A stretch of DNA of 64,000 nucleotides from Marinitoga sp. 1197 (GCF_001021165.1 NZ_AZAY01000005.1:1-64000); one strand, 5' to 3'; counted from the stretch's first letter, positions 7,814 to 15,723 are shown. Program-made: numbers and translations. Notes: a model not told the origin generated them from the letters alone.

Positions 7814-8794
7814 ATGAATATGTTGAAAAGTATTGTTATAGATGGCCATTTTGATTTGTTAATTGATGTGTATGAAAAGAGAAAGAAAGGTAGAAAAGGT
7901 GTAATACTAACAGATCATTATGAAAAATTTAAAAAGGGTGGATTTAATATTATAGTTTCTTCGTTATTTATTCCTGATATATATATTCCAGAAATGGCTT
8001 TGAGAAATGCACTTGACCAAATTAGTTCTTTATATTTAGAGATAGAAGAATCAAATGGAAAAATAATGTTATGCAAAAATTTGAAAGATATAAAATATGC
8101 TGTAGATAATAATATTTTAGGAATAATGCTATCTTTTGAAGGTTTAGAACCAATTGGAAATGATATATATCTTTTAAGAGTATTTTATGAGTTAGGAGTA
8201 AGATTTGCAGGGTTAGTCTGGAGTAGAAGAAATTATGTAGCTGATGGTTGTTTTTTTAATGAGAAGTTGGAAGGAGAAAAAGGCGGATTAACAGATTTTG
8301 GAGTTAAAGTTTTAAAAGAATTGGAAAAATTAGGAATAATTGTTGATGTTAGTCATTTAAATGATGAAGGTTTTTGGGATGTTATTGAATTTTCTACAAA
8401 ACCAATTATAGCTTCTCATTCTAATGTTAGAAATATATATCCATCTATGAGAAATTTAACAGATGATCAGATAAAGGCAATTGCAAAAACAAAAGGTGTT
8501 ATTGGTATAAATGGAAGTGGTTCTTTTGTTTCTGATAAAGATGAAGAGAACAATGCAGAGGGTTTAGTTAAACATGTTGACTATATATCTAATTTGGTTG
8601 GTGTTGAATATGTAGGCATTGGATTTGATTTTTGTGATATGTTTAGAAATTTTCACAAAGATTCCTTAAATGGTCATCATGAGTTAAGTTTATTTATAGA
8701 AGTTTTAGAAAAACATGGATATAATGATAATGAAATAAAATTGATTTTAGGAAAAAATTTTTTAAGAGTTTATAAAAGTGTTTTTGATGATTAA
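7814..8794 (+). CDS. Membrane dipeptidase, peptidase family M19
   Basis: A 326-aa zinc dipeptidase. Metal and active-site motifs are visible: DGHFDLL near the N-terminus (H-x-D), SFEGLEPIG with the bridging Glu, VDVSHLNDEGFWDV, IIASHSNVR with its His, and GIGFDFCDMF near the end. There is no signal peptide, so it probably acts in the cytoplasm on dipeptides. GGAGG lies 7 nt before the ATG, overlapping the end of the mannosidase gene; the pairing may serve glycopeptide scavenging (inference). A terminator follows. Confidence 0.88.
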   Translation: MNMLKSIVIDGHFDLLIDVYEKRKKGRKGVILTDHYEKFKKGGFNIIVSSLFIPDIYIPEMALRNALDQISSLYLEIEESNGKIMLCKNLKDIKYAVDNNILGIMLSFEGLEPIGNDIYLLRVFYELGVRFAGLVWSRRNYVADGCFFNEKLEGEKGGLTDFGVKVLKELEKLGIIVDVSHLNDEGFWDVIEFSTKPIIASHSNVRNIYPSMRNLTDDQIKAIAKTKGVIGINGSGSFVSDKDEENNAEGLVKHVDYISNLVGVEYVGIGFDFCDMFRNFHKDSLNGHHELSLFIEVLEKHGYNDNEIKLILGKNFLRVYKSVFDD

Positions 8795-8802
8795 ATAAAA
8801 AA

Positions 8803-8831
8803 GAGATAAGGCTCAAAGCCTTATCCTTTTT
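8803..8831. terminator. Bidirectional terminator
   Basis: GATAAGGCT-CAA-AGCCTTATC with T runs on both strands, between the dipeptidase gene and the convergent OsmC gene. Confidence 0.8.
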
Positions 8832-9270
8832 AAAACGTTTTAATGTTAAATTTAATTGGTGTTGGATTTGATAGATTATCTGAAACTGGACATCTTTTTT
8901 CAACTTTTTTCAGCCATTCTTTTAATGTTTCTTCATTAGCATCAGTTTCAAGGATAAAGGAAACGTTAATTTTAGTATAACCTGTTCGATCTTCAGAAGG
9001 TTTTCCTAAAAATTTTGCAGGGTTTAAGTCTCCGTCGATATTAATTTCCATTTTTCTTAATTTAAATCCCATCTCTTTTGCTACTAAATGGCCAACGACG
9101 TTTAAACAACCAGCAAATGCTGCTAAAAGATATTCTACAGGATTTGCACCTTCATCTTTTCCACCAAGACTTTCTGGTTCATCTATAATCATTTCAAAAC
9201 TTCTTGCTTTAACTATTGTTTTGGTTGGATTTTCACTTTCTGATTTGATTTTAAAATTTAAAAATGCCAT
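8830..9270 (-). CDS. OsmC/Ohr-family peroxiredoxin-like protein
   Basis: A 146-aa protein with the two conserved cysteines of the OsmC superfamily: AFAGCLN (about 65-71) and KRCPVSDNL (about 128-136). The central NPVEYLLAAFAGC helix is the hallmark. The family reduces organic peroxides with thiols, although the YhfA-like branch, which this resembles by length, is poorly characterised. GGAGGTG lies 5 nt before the ATG. It is a single-gene unit facing the dipeptidase operon. Confidence 0.85.
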   Translation of the reverse strand: MAFLNFKIKSESENPTKTIVKARSFEMIIDEPESLGGKDEGANPVEYLLAAFAGCLNVVGHLVAKEMGFKLRKMEINIDGDLNPAKFLGKPSEDRTGYTKINVSFILETDANEETLKEWLKKVEKRCPVSDNLSNPTPIKFNIKTF

Positions 9271-9452
9271 AATCTCACCTCCAGGTTAAATAGGATACTT
9301 TTTATCTAATTTAATTATACAATATATAGTTTACAATTGTACGTGAAAATTATAACAATTATAAAGTAGACATGTGTAATAATTATTTAATAATGTTCAA
9401 TTTTTAGTGTTATAATATATTGTATATATATGTAATAAGAGGAGATGAAAAA

Positions 9453-10064
9453 ATGAAAGTATTAGTTACAGGTTTTGATCCATTTGGAGGAGAAAAGATA
9501 AATCCATCCTTTAAAGCTGTAAAAAGATTACCAGATAAAATAATGGATACAGAAATAGTAAAAATGGAAATTCCAACGGTTTTTTATAAATCTATAGAAA
9601 TATTGAGAAGTAAAATGTGCGAAATACAGCCAGATATTGTTATTTGTGTCGGTCAAGCTAGAGGGAGAGCGCATATATCAATAGAAAGAGTTGCAATAAA
9701 TATTGATGATGCCAGAATAGAAGATAATGAAGGAAATAAACCCGAAGATAAACCAATTTTTTTTGATGGAGAGAATGCATATTTTTCTAATTTGCCAATA
9801 AAAGAAATTGTAAAAGGAGTTAAAAGTATAGGTATTCCTGCAGAAATTTCCAATACAGCAGGAACATTTGTTTGTAATCATCTGCTGTATGGACTAATGT
9901 ATTATATTCATAAGGATTTTAAGAGAACTTTAGGGGGATTTATACATGTGCCGTATTTGCCTGAACAAGTAATTGATAAGAAAAATATGCCAAGTATGTC
10001 TTTGGAAAATATTGTAAAAGCGTTGGAGAAAATTATTGAAATCTCAATAAGACACTATAAATAA
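9453..10064 (+). CDS. pcp: Pyroglutamyl-peptidase I (family C15)
   Basis: A 203-aa cysteine peptidase that removes N-terminal pyroglutamate. Seen: VLVTGFDPFGG at the N-terminus, ISIERVAINIDDARI containing the catalytic Glu, NTAGTFVCNHLLYG with the catalytic Cys, and GGFIHVPYLPEQ with the catalytic His. The usual length is about 200-215 aa. The start at 9453 is set by GAGGAGA 6 nt upstream and by the family's N-terminus; the longer frame adds only 11 residues. A TATAAT at 9411-9416 may be its -10 box, but no clear -35 is seen. Confidence 0.9.
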   Translation: MKVLVTGFDPFGGEKINPSFKAVKRLPDKIMDTEIVKMEIPTVFYKSIEILRSKMCEIQPDIVICVGQARGRAHISIERVAINIDDARIEDNEGNKPEDKPIFFDGENAYFSNLPIKEIVKGVKSIGIPAEISNTAGTFVCNHLLYGLMYYIHKDFKRTLGGFIHVPYLPEQVIDKKNMPSMSLENIVKALEKIIEISIRHYK

Positions 10065-10129
10065 TGATAAAGAGGATATAAATTTAATGATTATAATAAT
10101 TGTGTATAGTAAAGTTGGAGGTGCAGATA

Positions 10130-11029
10130 ATGGTTAATATTGTTTGGAATGACAGACTTTTAGAATATGATTTTGGAATAAGTCATCCATTAAGAAGCAT
10201 AAGATGTAAGAATGGTGTAGAAAAACTTTTAAAATCTAAATTTGAATTTAAAATTGTTGAACCAAGATATGCCTTAGAAGAAGAAATTGCATTATTTCAT
10301 ACAAAAGAATATATAAATAGTATAAAAAATAATAGGGGTGGAAGTGTTGAAACCCCGATAAAAGATAAGTATTTTCCGGCATTATTATCTGTTGGTGCAA
10401 CATTAACAGCAATAGAATCTATTTCAGAAAATAATAAAATTTCTGTTAATTTGTGTGGAGGTTGGCATCATGCTTTTGAAAATGAAGCAAGAGGTTTTTG
10501 TATTTTTAATGATGTAGTTATTGGAGCAAAGCATGCACAAAATTTGGGATACAAAAAGATTATGATTATAGATTGGGATGTTCATCATGGTGATGGGACT
10601 CAACGAGCTTTTTTAAAGGATAATACGGTATATACTATTTCCATTCATCAACATCCAGAAACCCAATATCCATATATAAGTGGTTATGAAAGAGAAAATA
10701 CTACAACTAATTTAAATATTCCAATATTTCCAGGAATGACAGAGCAAGATATTATGACTAAAGTTTTATCTCAAATACCAAATGAAATCCGTTTTTTTAA
10801 ACCAGATATGCTGTTAATACAAATGGGAGTTGATGGTTATAAGTATGATCCAATGTCTTCGATAGATTTGAGTGAGAGATTCTATAAATCTATTTCTACA
10901 ATATTATCAAGATGCGCAAAGAAAAACAACTTTCCTGTGATATTGTTAGGAGGTGGTGGATTTTACTTTCCAAAAACAGCAGAGTTGTGGAAATTAATTG
11001 TGGAAATTTTTGAGAAAAATATAAAATAA
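10130..11029 (+). CDS. Histone-deacetylase-like zinc amidohydrolase (acetoin utilisation/polyamine deacetylase type)
   Basis: 299 aa. Arginase/deacetylase-fold landmarks: GGWHHAFENEARGFCIFND with the His-His pair, IDWDVHHGDGTQ with the zinc-binding Asp and His, TISIHQHPE, and LLGGGGFYFPKTAELW near the end. Bacterial members remove acetyl groups from lysine, polyamines or small molecules; the substrate cannot be read from the sequence. The start at 10130 has GGAGGTG 6 nt upstream. It lies about 65 bp downstream of pcp and may be co-transcribed. Confidence 0.88.
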   Translation: MVNIVWNDRLLEYDFGISHPLRSIRCKNGVEKLLKSKFEFKIVEPRYALEEEIALFHTKEYINSIKNNRGGSVETPIKDKYFPALLSVGATLTAIESISENNKISVNLCGGWHHAFENEARGFCIFNDVVIGAKHAQNLGYKKIMIIDWDVHHGDGTQRAFLKDNTVYTISIHQHPETQYPYISGYERENTTTNLNIPIFPGMTEQDIMTKVLSQIPNEIRFFKPDMLLIQMGVDGYKYDPMSSIDLSERFYKSISTILSRCAKKNNFPVILLGGGGFYFPKTAELWKLIVEIFEKNIK

Positions 11030-11089
11030 TATGTTAATAATAGATTTATTGTATAATAGGGTTTTCAAAAATAAGAGAAAAACGAAGTA

Positions 11090-11235
11090 TGTATTTGTCA
11101 AGTAAATAGTGGTTCGTTTTAGAATTATTTGAATATTTTAGATTTTTAAACTTTGTTTTGGAATATAAGTGTCAAACTCAGGTGATGTTTTTAATCATCT
11201 ATATTGGAATGTAAGTGCAAAAATATATAATGTAT
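11090..11235 (+). repeat. Possible solo insertion-sequence remnant
   Basis: It starts with TGTATTTGTCAAGTAAA (like 1888 and 12235) and ends with two spaced copies of TTGGAATRTAAGTG(T)CAAA (about 11158 and 11206). Multiple short subterminal repeats of this kind are typical of IS21-type ends. No transposase gene lies between, so it would be an internally deleted element. It separates the host deacetylase gene from phage debris. Confidence 0.4.
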
Positions 11236-11264
11236 AATTATATTTTTGATTTTAATCATTAGTT

Positions 11265-11329
11265 TTTGACGAAAAAGTTCTGGAAGATTATGGTATAATT
11301 GATAAAAAAGTTAAAAAAAGGACGATAAT
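11265..11329 (+). pseudogene. 3' end of a phage MuF gene
   Basis: It matches 43078-43140, the last 20 codons of the phage MuF-type gene (FDEKVLEDYGIIDKK...), including the following ribosome binding site and the start ATGAGTG of the next gene. Only this tail survives. Confidence 0.75.
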
Positions 11330-11875
11330 ATGAGTGATAGGATTCTATTTGACGAAATGACAGATAAGCAACGAAACGAATTTTTATTAGAAAAAATTAA
11401 AAAAAAGAAAAATCTAACTCAAGAAGAAGGAGATGCTTTAGAAAAATATTTGGATAAAGTAGATTGGGATAAAAGTTTTAAAAAGGTTGTAGATATTGAA
11501 AATCCAGAATATAAAATAGGTGAGAAAGTTGATTTACTCACTTATCATTATGTGAAACGTAGATATAAAGATAAATATAATTTTAAAAGTAAAGCAAGCT
11601 ATAATGAAATGGTTAAAGATACGTTGAAATTTGGAAATATATATGGTATAATTAATGCAGAGCAATTCAAAGAAAGTCGTGTTGCAGTACTTAATATAGT
11701 AAAAGTGTATTCTGAGAAGGAAATATCTAAATACATAGAAAATATGCCAAATTCAAAGAATTTTATTGTAATCGTAAATGTTTTGTTTGGGAATATAAAA
11801 TCAGCATTTCCTAGAGAGGATAAATCTTTAAAAAAGAAATTAAAAAAGTGGGTGTTATTATGGAAAAGAAAATAG
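11330..11875 (+). CDS. Unrecognised protein downstream of the MuF remnant, possible phage nuclease toxin
   Basis: 181 aa, charged, without signal or membrane segment. The N-terminus resembles a processing/linker helix (RNEFLLEKIKKKKNLTQEE). The C-terminal half, ESRVAVLNIVKVYSEKE then NFIVIVNVLFGNIKSAFPR, has a strand pattern and Y/F-P ending that recall phage barnase/EndoU/RelE-like domains often attached to or following MuF proteins; this is a weak fold-level guess. In the active phage only the first 4 and last 20 codons of this gene remain. It overlaps the next gene by 16 bp. Confidence 0.5.
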   Translation: MSDRILFDEMTDKQRNEFLLEKIKKKKNLTQEEGDALEKYLDKVDWDKSFKKVVDIENPEYKIGEKVDLLTYHYVKRRYKDKYNFKSKASYNEMVKDTLKFGNIYGIINAEQFKESRVAVLNIVKVYSEKEISKYIENMPNSKNFIVIVNVLFGNIKSAFPREDKSLKKKLKKWVLLWKRK

Positions 11876-12141
11876 ATGCTTTGATATACGCTTATAGGTA
11901 TAATTCGGCAATAACTGATTATGAAGATGATCCATATTATGCTGAAGATGCAGCCCATTTTCGTAAAATGGCAATAAAAAAACTAAAAAAAATAGATGAT
12001 CCTCATATAAGAAAGGAAGTTAAAAAAATAATCAAAGAAACAGATCATATTTTAAGAAAAGAGCAGAAAAATATAATTCGGATATTATCAGGTCTTTCTG
12101 ATATGGACAAAAAAGAACTAAAATATTTAGAGAGAATATAA
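11860..12141 (+). CDS. Small helical protein, possible partner/immunity protein of the preceding gene
   Basis: 93 aa, almost wholly helical and rich in Lys/Glu/Asp. The ATG at 11860 has GTGGGTG 5 nt upstream; the longer frame would need GTG at 11848. It overlaps the preceding gene, as toxin-immunity pairs often do. A second copy in the active phage (43199-43479) is broken by loss of one A in an A8 run, beside the deleted upstream gene. That joint loss of both genes supports a functional link. Family unknown. Confidence 0.55.
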   Translation: MEKKIDALIYAYRYNSAITDYEDDPYYAEDAAHFRKMAIKKLKKIDDPHIRKEVKKIIKETDHILRKEQKNIIRILSGLSDMDKKELKYLERI

Positions 12142-12144
12142 CAA

Positions 12145-12171
12145 AAACCGCTCAAATGAGCGGTTTTTTTA
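12145..12171 (+). terminator. Intrinsic terminator
   Basis: AAACCGCTC-AAAT-GAGCGGTTT plus a T run, 4 bp after the 93-aa gene. Confidence 0.85.
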
Positions 12172-12190
12172 TTAATAGATAAAACTGATA

Positions 12191-12214
12191 GGAGCCTTAG
12201 AGGCTCCTTTTTTT
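12191..12214 (+). terminator. Second terminator, GGAGCC type
   Basis: GGAGCC-TTAGA-GGCTCC then seven T. One of five near-identical hairpins in the window (also at 36580, 37940, 43530, 54331). Confidence 0.8.
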
Positions 12215-12234
12215 ATTACAAAAATATTTTTGGA

Positions 12235-12275
12235 TGTATTTGTCAAGTGAACGGTGGACGTGATTACAATTGAAA
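12235..12275 (+). repeat. Short repeat, possible insertion-sequence end (copy 2)
   Basis: Nearly identical to 1888-1929. It abruptly replaces the sequence that follows the 419-bp repeat in the phage (start of the scaffold gene), as a rearrangement junction would. Confidence 0.45.
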
Positions 12276-12360
12276 GATGTACCAAAAAAATAAAATGTTT
12301 AATACATCAATGTTTTGAATAGTATTAAATTTTGGTTAAGGAAGATAGTAAAAATATGTT

Positions 12361-12396
12361 TGAAAAATAAAAACTGCCCTCGATCTATGAGGGCAG
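12361..12396 (-). terminator. Integrase gene terminator
   Basis: Minus strand: CTGCCCTC-ATAGATC-GAGGGCAG followed by a T-rich run. It ends transcription from the recombinase gene. Confidence 0.75.
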
Positions 12397-12417
12397 ATTG
12401 TTCAGTAAGTGTTTTTA

Positions 12418-12480
12418 CTTATATCGACTGGTAGCCCCACGGGAAGCCGAACCTTTCCATACAAGTATGGATTATACATG
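12418..12480. other. GC-rich stretch next to the integrase, candidate left attachment site
   Basis: A GC-rich block (GGTAGCCCCACGGGAAGCC, 12430-12448) and a small hairpin CCATACAAGTATGG (12457-12470) lie between the recombinase stop and its terminator. Serine integrases usually act beside their gene. The other junction is outside the window, so the core cannot be confirmed. Confidence 0.3.
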
Positions 12481-13935
12481 TCATAATATATCTTTATCTA
12501 TAATCTTGATATATCCGTCACTTGCAACTTCTATCTTTTCTATTAAAAGATCATATAATTCTTTTAGTGTATCTTCGTCATCACTAAGAATCATCTCAGT
12601 TAAATTATTCCATCTATGTTCTAATTCTTCTTCAGTAATTTCAAAATATACATTTTGCATTAATTTTTCAAGTTGTAAATTAAGTTCTTTGATTTCTCTT
12701 TCTATTTGTTTAGCTTCTTGAGTTAATGTTTCAATCATTACTCCTTTTTTTATTGCGTTTATTATATTTTTTCTTTGTTCATATTTTTCTTCTAATGTAT
12801 TTTTTATATATTCAATCTTTCTATTTTTTGATTGTTTTTTTGTTTTGTATAGATAATTAAATGTATTAGCTATCTGTTTGAAATTAGGTCTATTATCGAT
12901 TAATAAATGTTTTAAATATAGAAACACATGCTTTTCAATTTTGTTTTTTGATATTCCAACATAGTGATCACCTTTTCTGCTTTTCCAATTAGAACAAACA
13001 TACATAGTTTTCTTTCCACCATTTCCAACAAGAGGAGCTCCACATTCAGCACAAAAAATTTTACCACGTAATAAATAATTTCTGATCATAGAAATTCTTA
13101 CAGGAGTTCTAAATTGTTTTTTTGATTTTTCCCACAATTCTTTGTCAATAATAGGTGGAATCACATTTTCTATAATTAAAGGTTTACTATTTTTGGAATG
13201 ATGATTTCTTTTAGTACCTTTTCCATATTCATATATTCCGATATATTTTTTGTTTTTTAATAAGTCATAAATTGTAGTTTTAGCCCATGGTTTCCCTTTT
13301 CTGGTAGAAATATTATTATTGTTTAAAAATTCTGCAATTGCAGATAAACCCTTTCCATCTGCATGCAATTCAAAAATTTTTCTTATTACTTTTGCTTCTT
13401 CTTCAATTATTTCTAATTTCTTTCTTATTCTTCCTTCGTTATCTTTTACTTCTACAGTTTTATAACCATACGGTGGAATTCCTCCCATCCAATATCCGCG
13501 TTTTGCAGTATCTCTCATTCTTCTTTTTGTTCTGTCAGCGATTATTTCTCTTTCTAATTTTCCAAATCCAAGCATAATCCATCTTTGAAACCTTCCAGAT
13601 GGAGTTGTAACATCAGCAGGTTCTAAAACAGACATAACGAATATTCCAGCGTCTTCCAATTGTTTTATTAATAAAGTAGCTTCAATGTCTTCCCTTGCGA
13701 ATCTATCTATTTTTTCAACAAGTATGAGATCATATTTTCCAGCAAAAGCATTTTCGATCATAATATCAAAATTAGGTCTTGACATTTTACCTCCAGACTC
13801 TTTATCCCAAAATTCTTCAATTATTTTTATATCATTAAATTTTGCAAAATTTCTTATAGTATCTAATTGCCCATCGATACTTGTTTTTGATTGTTCGGTA
13901 GTCGAAACTCTTGCATAAGCAGTAGCTTTTTTCAT
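12481..13935 (-). CDS. Large serine recombinase (phage integrase)
   Basis: 484 aa. The N-terminal resolvase domain has YARVSTTEQ with the catalytic Ser at residue 11, then the conserved EKIDRFARE and LEREIIADRTKRRM. A recombinase domain (GIPPYGYK, AEFLNNNNISTRKGKPW) follows. A zinc-ribbon region carries FCAECGAPLVG and MYVCSNW (about residues 300-330), followed by a coiled coil (about 370-430) and a short tail. This is the standard architecture of large serine integrases that join attP and attB without a tRNA target. It marks the left end of the prophage. Its start overlaps the preceding 55-aa gene by 4 bp. Confidence 0.92.
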   Translation of the reverse strand: MKKATAYARVSTTEQSKTSIDGQLDTIRNFAKFNDIKIIEEFWDKESGGKMSRPNFDIMIENAFAGKYDLILVEKIDRFAREDIEATLLIKQLEDAGIFVMSVLEPADVTTPSGRFQRWIMLGFGKLEREIIADRTKRRMRDTAKRGYWMGGIPPYGYKTVEVKDNEGRIRKKLEIIEEEAKVIRKIFELHADGKGLSAIAEFLNNNNISTRKGKPWAKTTIYDLLKNKKYIGIYEYGKGTKRNHHSKNSKPLIIENVIPPIIDKELWEKSKKQFRTPVRISMIRNYLLRGKIFCAECGAPLVGNGGKKTMYVCSNWKSRKGDHYVGISKNKIEKHVFLYLKHLLIDNRPNFKQIANTFNYLYKTKKQSKNRKIEYIKNTLEEKYEQRKNIINAIKKGVMIETLTQEAKQIEREIKELNLQLEKLMQNVYFEITEEELEHRWNNLTEMILSDDEDTLKELYDLLIEKIEVASDGYIKIIDKDIL

Positions 13936-14099
13936 GATTCTTCGCTTCCCTCCTTAGAAACCTTCTGCAATGAAAGCAAAAACTTATAATAATTATAAAG
14001 TTCTTCTTGTGTAAGTTTTCGTTCATCCCAGAAAATAAATCCAAAATCTTTTAATAAGTCTAAGTCTTCTTCAGTTACAAGTAATTTAATTACTATCAT
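13932..14099 (-). CDS. Small protein (55 aa) upstream of and coupled to the integrase
   Basis: Starts at 14099 with GAGGTGA 7 nt upstream: MIVIKLLVTEEDLDLLKDF...FWDERKLTQEELYNYYKFLLSL. It is acidic and helical, and its stop overlaps the integrase ATG (ATGA), a sign of translational coupling. Position and size would suit a regulator or partner of the recombinase, but no family is recognised. Confidence 0.55.
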   Translation of the reverse strand: MIVIKLLVTEEDLDLLKDFGFIFWDERKLTQEELYNYYKFLLSLQKVSKEGSEES

Positions 14100-14212
14100 T
14101 TGCATCACCTCAGGAATATTTTAATATATTTTCATTAAAGGGATGCATTAGATTATGGTTTGATTGTATAATTATTTATATTATACTGAATTTTTGTTAT
14201 TTTATGAAATAA

Positions 14213-14240
14213 AAAAATCGTTCCATAATGGAACGATTTC
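14213..14240. terminator. Bidirectional terminator
   Basis: AAATCGTTCC-ATAAT-GGAACGATTT, directly after the RnlB-like gene on the minus strand. Confidence 0.75.
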
Positions 14241-14242
14241 TC

Positions 14243-14605
14243 TTATATAAACATTTTTTCTTTTAGATAAAATTTCTCAACTGATGATAATAAACTATTA
14301 TCGATGTAATTTGGATGAGCATAAAAAAACTCATGGGATATTTTCTTTATACTTTCATCAATTTCTGATAACCATTTAAATTTAGATTTTACAAATTTTT
14401 CGCCATCAAAAAATCCTTCTGCAAATCTGTAATCATTATTAGCATGAGATAAATAAAGGTCAAATAAAACATAACCTTTATAATCTTTCATTTTTAATTT
14501 TTTTTCTATTTTATCAAGTTCTTTAAAAGGATTAATATACGAAATCGATAAAATCAAATATTCATACTTTTTATTTTTAATTTTTTTTATTTTGAACGGT
14601 TCCAT
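14243..14605 (-). CDS. RnlB-family antitoxin-like protein, without an RnlA gene
   Basis: 120 aa. The pattern INPFKELDKIEKKL (about 24-37), then YKGYVLFDLYLSH (about 42-54), then HPNYIDNSLLSSVEKFYL near the end matches what is known of RnlB, the antitoxin of the RnlAB RNase LS system. RnlA (a large HEPN-type RNase that stops phage growth) is not encoded nearby. An orphan RnlB in a phage could protect it from a host RnlA, as T4 Dmd does. Family assignment is by recalled motif spacing only. GAGGAGTGA precedes the ATG. Confidence 0.5.
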   Translation of the reverse strand: MEPFKIKKIKNKKYEYLILSISYINPFKELDKIEKKLKMKDYKGYVLFDLYLSHANNDYRFAEGFFDGEKFVKSKFKWLSEIDESIKKISHEFFYAHPNYIDNSLLSSVEKFYLKEKMFI

Positions 14606-14690
14606 AATATCACTCCTCAGGCCGTTATTGATACAAATTTAGACTGTTAATTATTATAAATAATTTAATGCTTTTGCCTGCTTTTAATAA

Positions 14691-15149
14691 TTATTCTTCT
14701 AAATTTTTTAAAGCTTTATTTTCCTCTTCTTTTATAAATGATTTTATATTTACTAAAGGTATATATATTGGTTTTGAAAACCCAAATTGTGAACTTATAG
14801 ATACAATTTTAGCTCTAGCTATTTGTATTAGATTTAAAATACCTGATCTAATCACCAAAATTCTAAAATCTTTTTCAGGCATATTTGGATTACCTATAAA
14901 TTCCCCTTCAATTGTTGTTTCTAATTTTAGTAGAATTTTTCTTCCGGTCTTTATAACAAATTTTATGTTTAAACCTAATATACAACTATATGGTTTCTTT
15001 TCTTTTTTTTCTTTAAAATTTTGAAAAGCGTTAATTATTATTTTTTGTGAAGTTTCAGGAGTTTTAATTAATGCATCATCAAAAGTAAATGAAAAATTTT
15101 TAATTCTTTCAGAAATTAATTGGATATTTGAAAAATTTATATTCTTCAT
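14691..15149 (-). CDS. SecB-like chaperone of a toxin-antitoxin-chaperone module
   Basis: 152 aa, about the length of SecB. The middle and end read LETTIEGEFIGNPNMPEKDF, ILNLIQIARAKIVSISSQFG and KPIYIPLVNIKSF: long strands, a G-x-F turn, an LxxxARxxI helix and a final P-x-x-x-I/V-N strand, which is the SecB pattern. SecB homologues encoded with HigBA-type genes (as Rv1957 in Mycobacterium tuberculosis) protect an unstable antitoxin. Here the gene is last in a toxin-antitoxin-chaperone order and overlaps the antitoxin by 41 bp. GGAGG lies 9 nt upstream. The fold is inferred, not aligned. Confidence 0.55.
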   Translation of the reverse strand: MKNINFSNIQLISERIKNFSFTFDDALIKTPETSQKIIINAFQNFKEKKEKKPYSCILGLNIKFVIKTGRKILLKLETTIEGEFIGNPNMPEKDFRILVIRSGILNLIQIARAKIVSISSQFGFSKPIYIPLVNIKSFIKEEENKALKNLEE

Positions 15150-15711
15150 TTTCTAATCCTCCTTTTTGATCAAATTCATTTGAATTAGAATTATGTTCTA
15201 AAATCATAAAATAATTTTCATCGTAAAATTCATTTTCATCTTTTATTTCTTTTCTGGAGGAAATAGATGTAATTAATTCTGCTATAACAGGCAATTCGTT
15301 TTCTATTGGGTAACCAAAAGAAAAATCTAAGTATTTTCCATTCTTTTCAGATTTAATATGCGGAATATATAAGTCTTTAAAAAAATTCAAATCATAATAT
15401 GCAGGTCTTCTATTAGGATTAATAGGTTTAATGCCTAACTCTTTAATGATTCTTTGAACCTGTCTTTTGGTTTTTCCTATCATTGTTGCTATTTCATCTT
15501 GCGTGAAATATAAAGGCTTTTTTTCATAACTTTTTACTTCAATATCATAATCCATTAAATCTTCTTCTGCTTCTTTTAACAATTCAACAAACGCTTTACT
15601 TTCTTCATCTTCTCTTTTAGAAAATTGAGAAACAAGAAAATTATAAAGGATTTCTTTATTGTTAGGATTAAGTTCAGAAAAAATACTGATTAGTTGATCA
15701 AATCTAAGCAT
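15109..15711 (-). CDS. Helix-turn-helix antitoxin with a C-terminal extension
   Basis: 200 aa. A helical N-terminus (1-65) is followed by a MerR/excisionase-like DNA-binding domain (LYFTQDEIATMIGKTKRQVQ at about 67-86, then RRPAYYDLNFFKDL). The last 70 residues are polar and probably disordered, ending in EYKFFKYPINF. In known toxin-antitoxin-chaperone systems such an exposed tail, often with hydrophobic residues at the end, is the chaperone-addiction segment. Starts 12 bp after the toxin gene with AAGGAGG. The DNA-binding domain differs from the XRE type of classic HigA. Confidence 0.6.
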   Translation of the reverse strand: MLRFDQLISIFSELNPNNKEILYNFLVSQFSKREDEESKAFVELLKEAEEDLMDYDIEVKSYEKKPLYFTQDEIATMIGKTKRQVQRIIKELGIKPINPNRRPAYYDLNFFKDLYIPHIKSEKNGKYLDFSFGYPIENELPVIAELITSISSRKEIKDENEFYDENYFMILEHNSNSNEFDQKGGLENEEYKFFKYPINF

Positions 15712-15723
15712 AAAAATTCCTCC

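Larger units (their letters stand above)
11816..12234 (+). repeat. Direct repeat, copy 1 (419 bp; copy 2 at 43155-43573)
   Basis: Nearly identical over the full length to 43155-43573, both 419 bp by coordinates, including two terminators. The match ends here where the IS-like string TGTATTTGTC begins. Such a long, nearly perfect repeat 31 kb apart could recombine and delete most of the left half of the prophage. Confidence 0.9.

Noticed and set aside
9653-9881. Two minus-strand frames inside pcp
   Set aside because: They are shadows of pcp, whose catalytic motifs are complete.
12398-12721. A plus-strand frame over the integrase end
   Set aside because: It is antisense to the well-supported recombinase gene and has no ribosome site.
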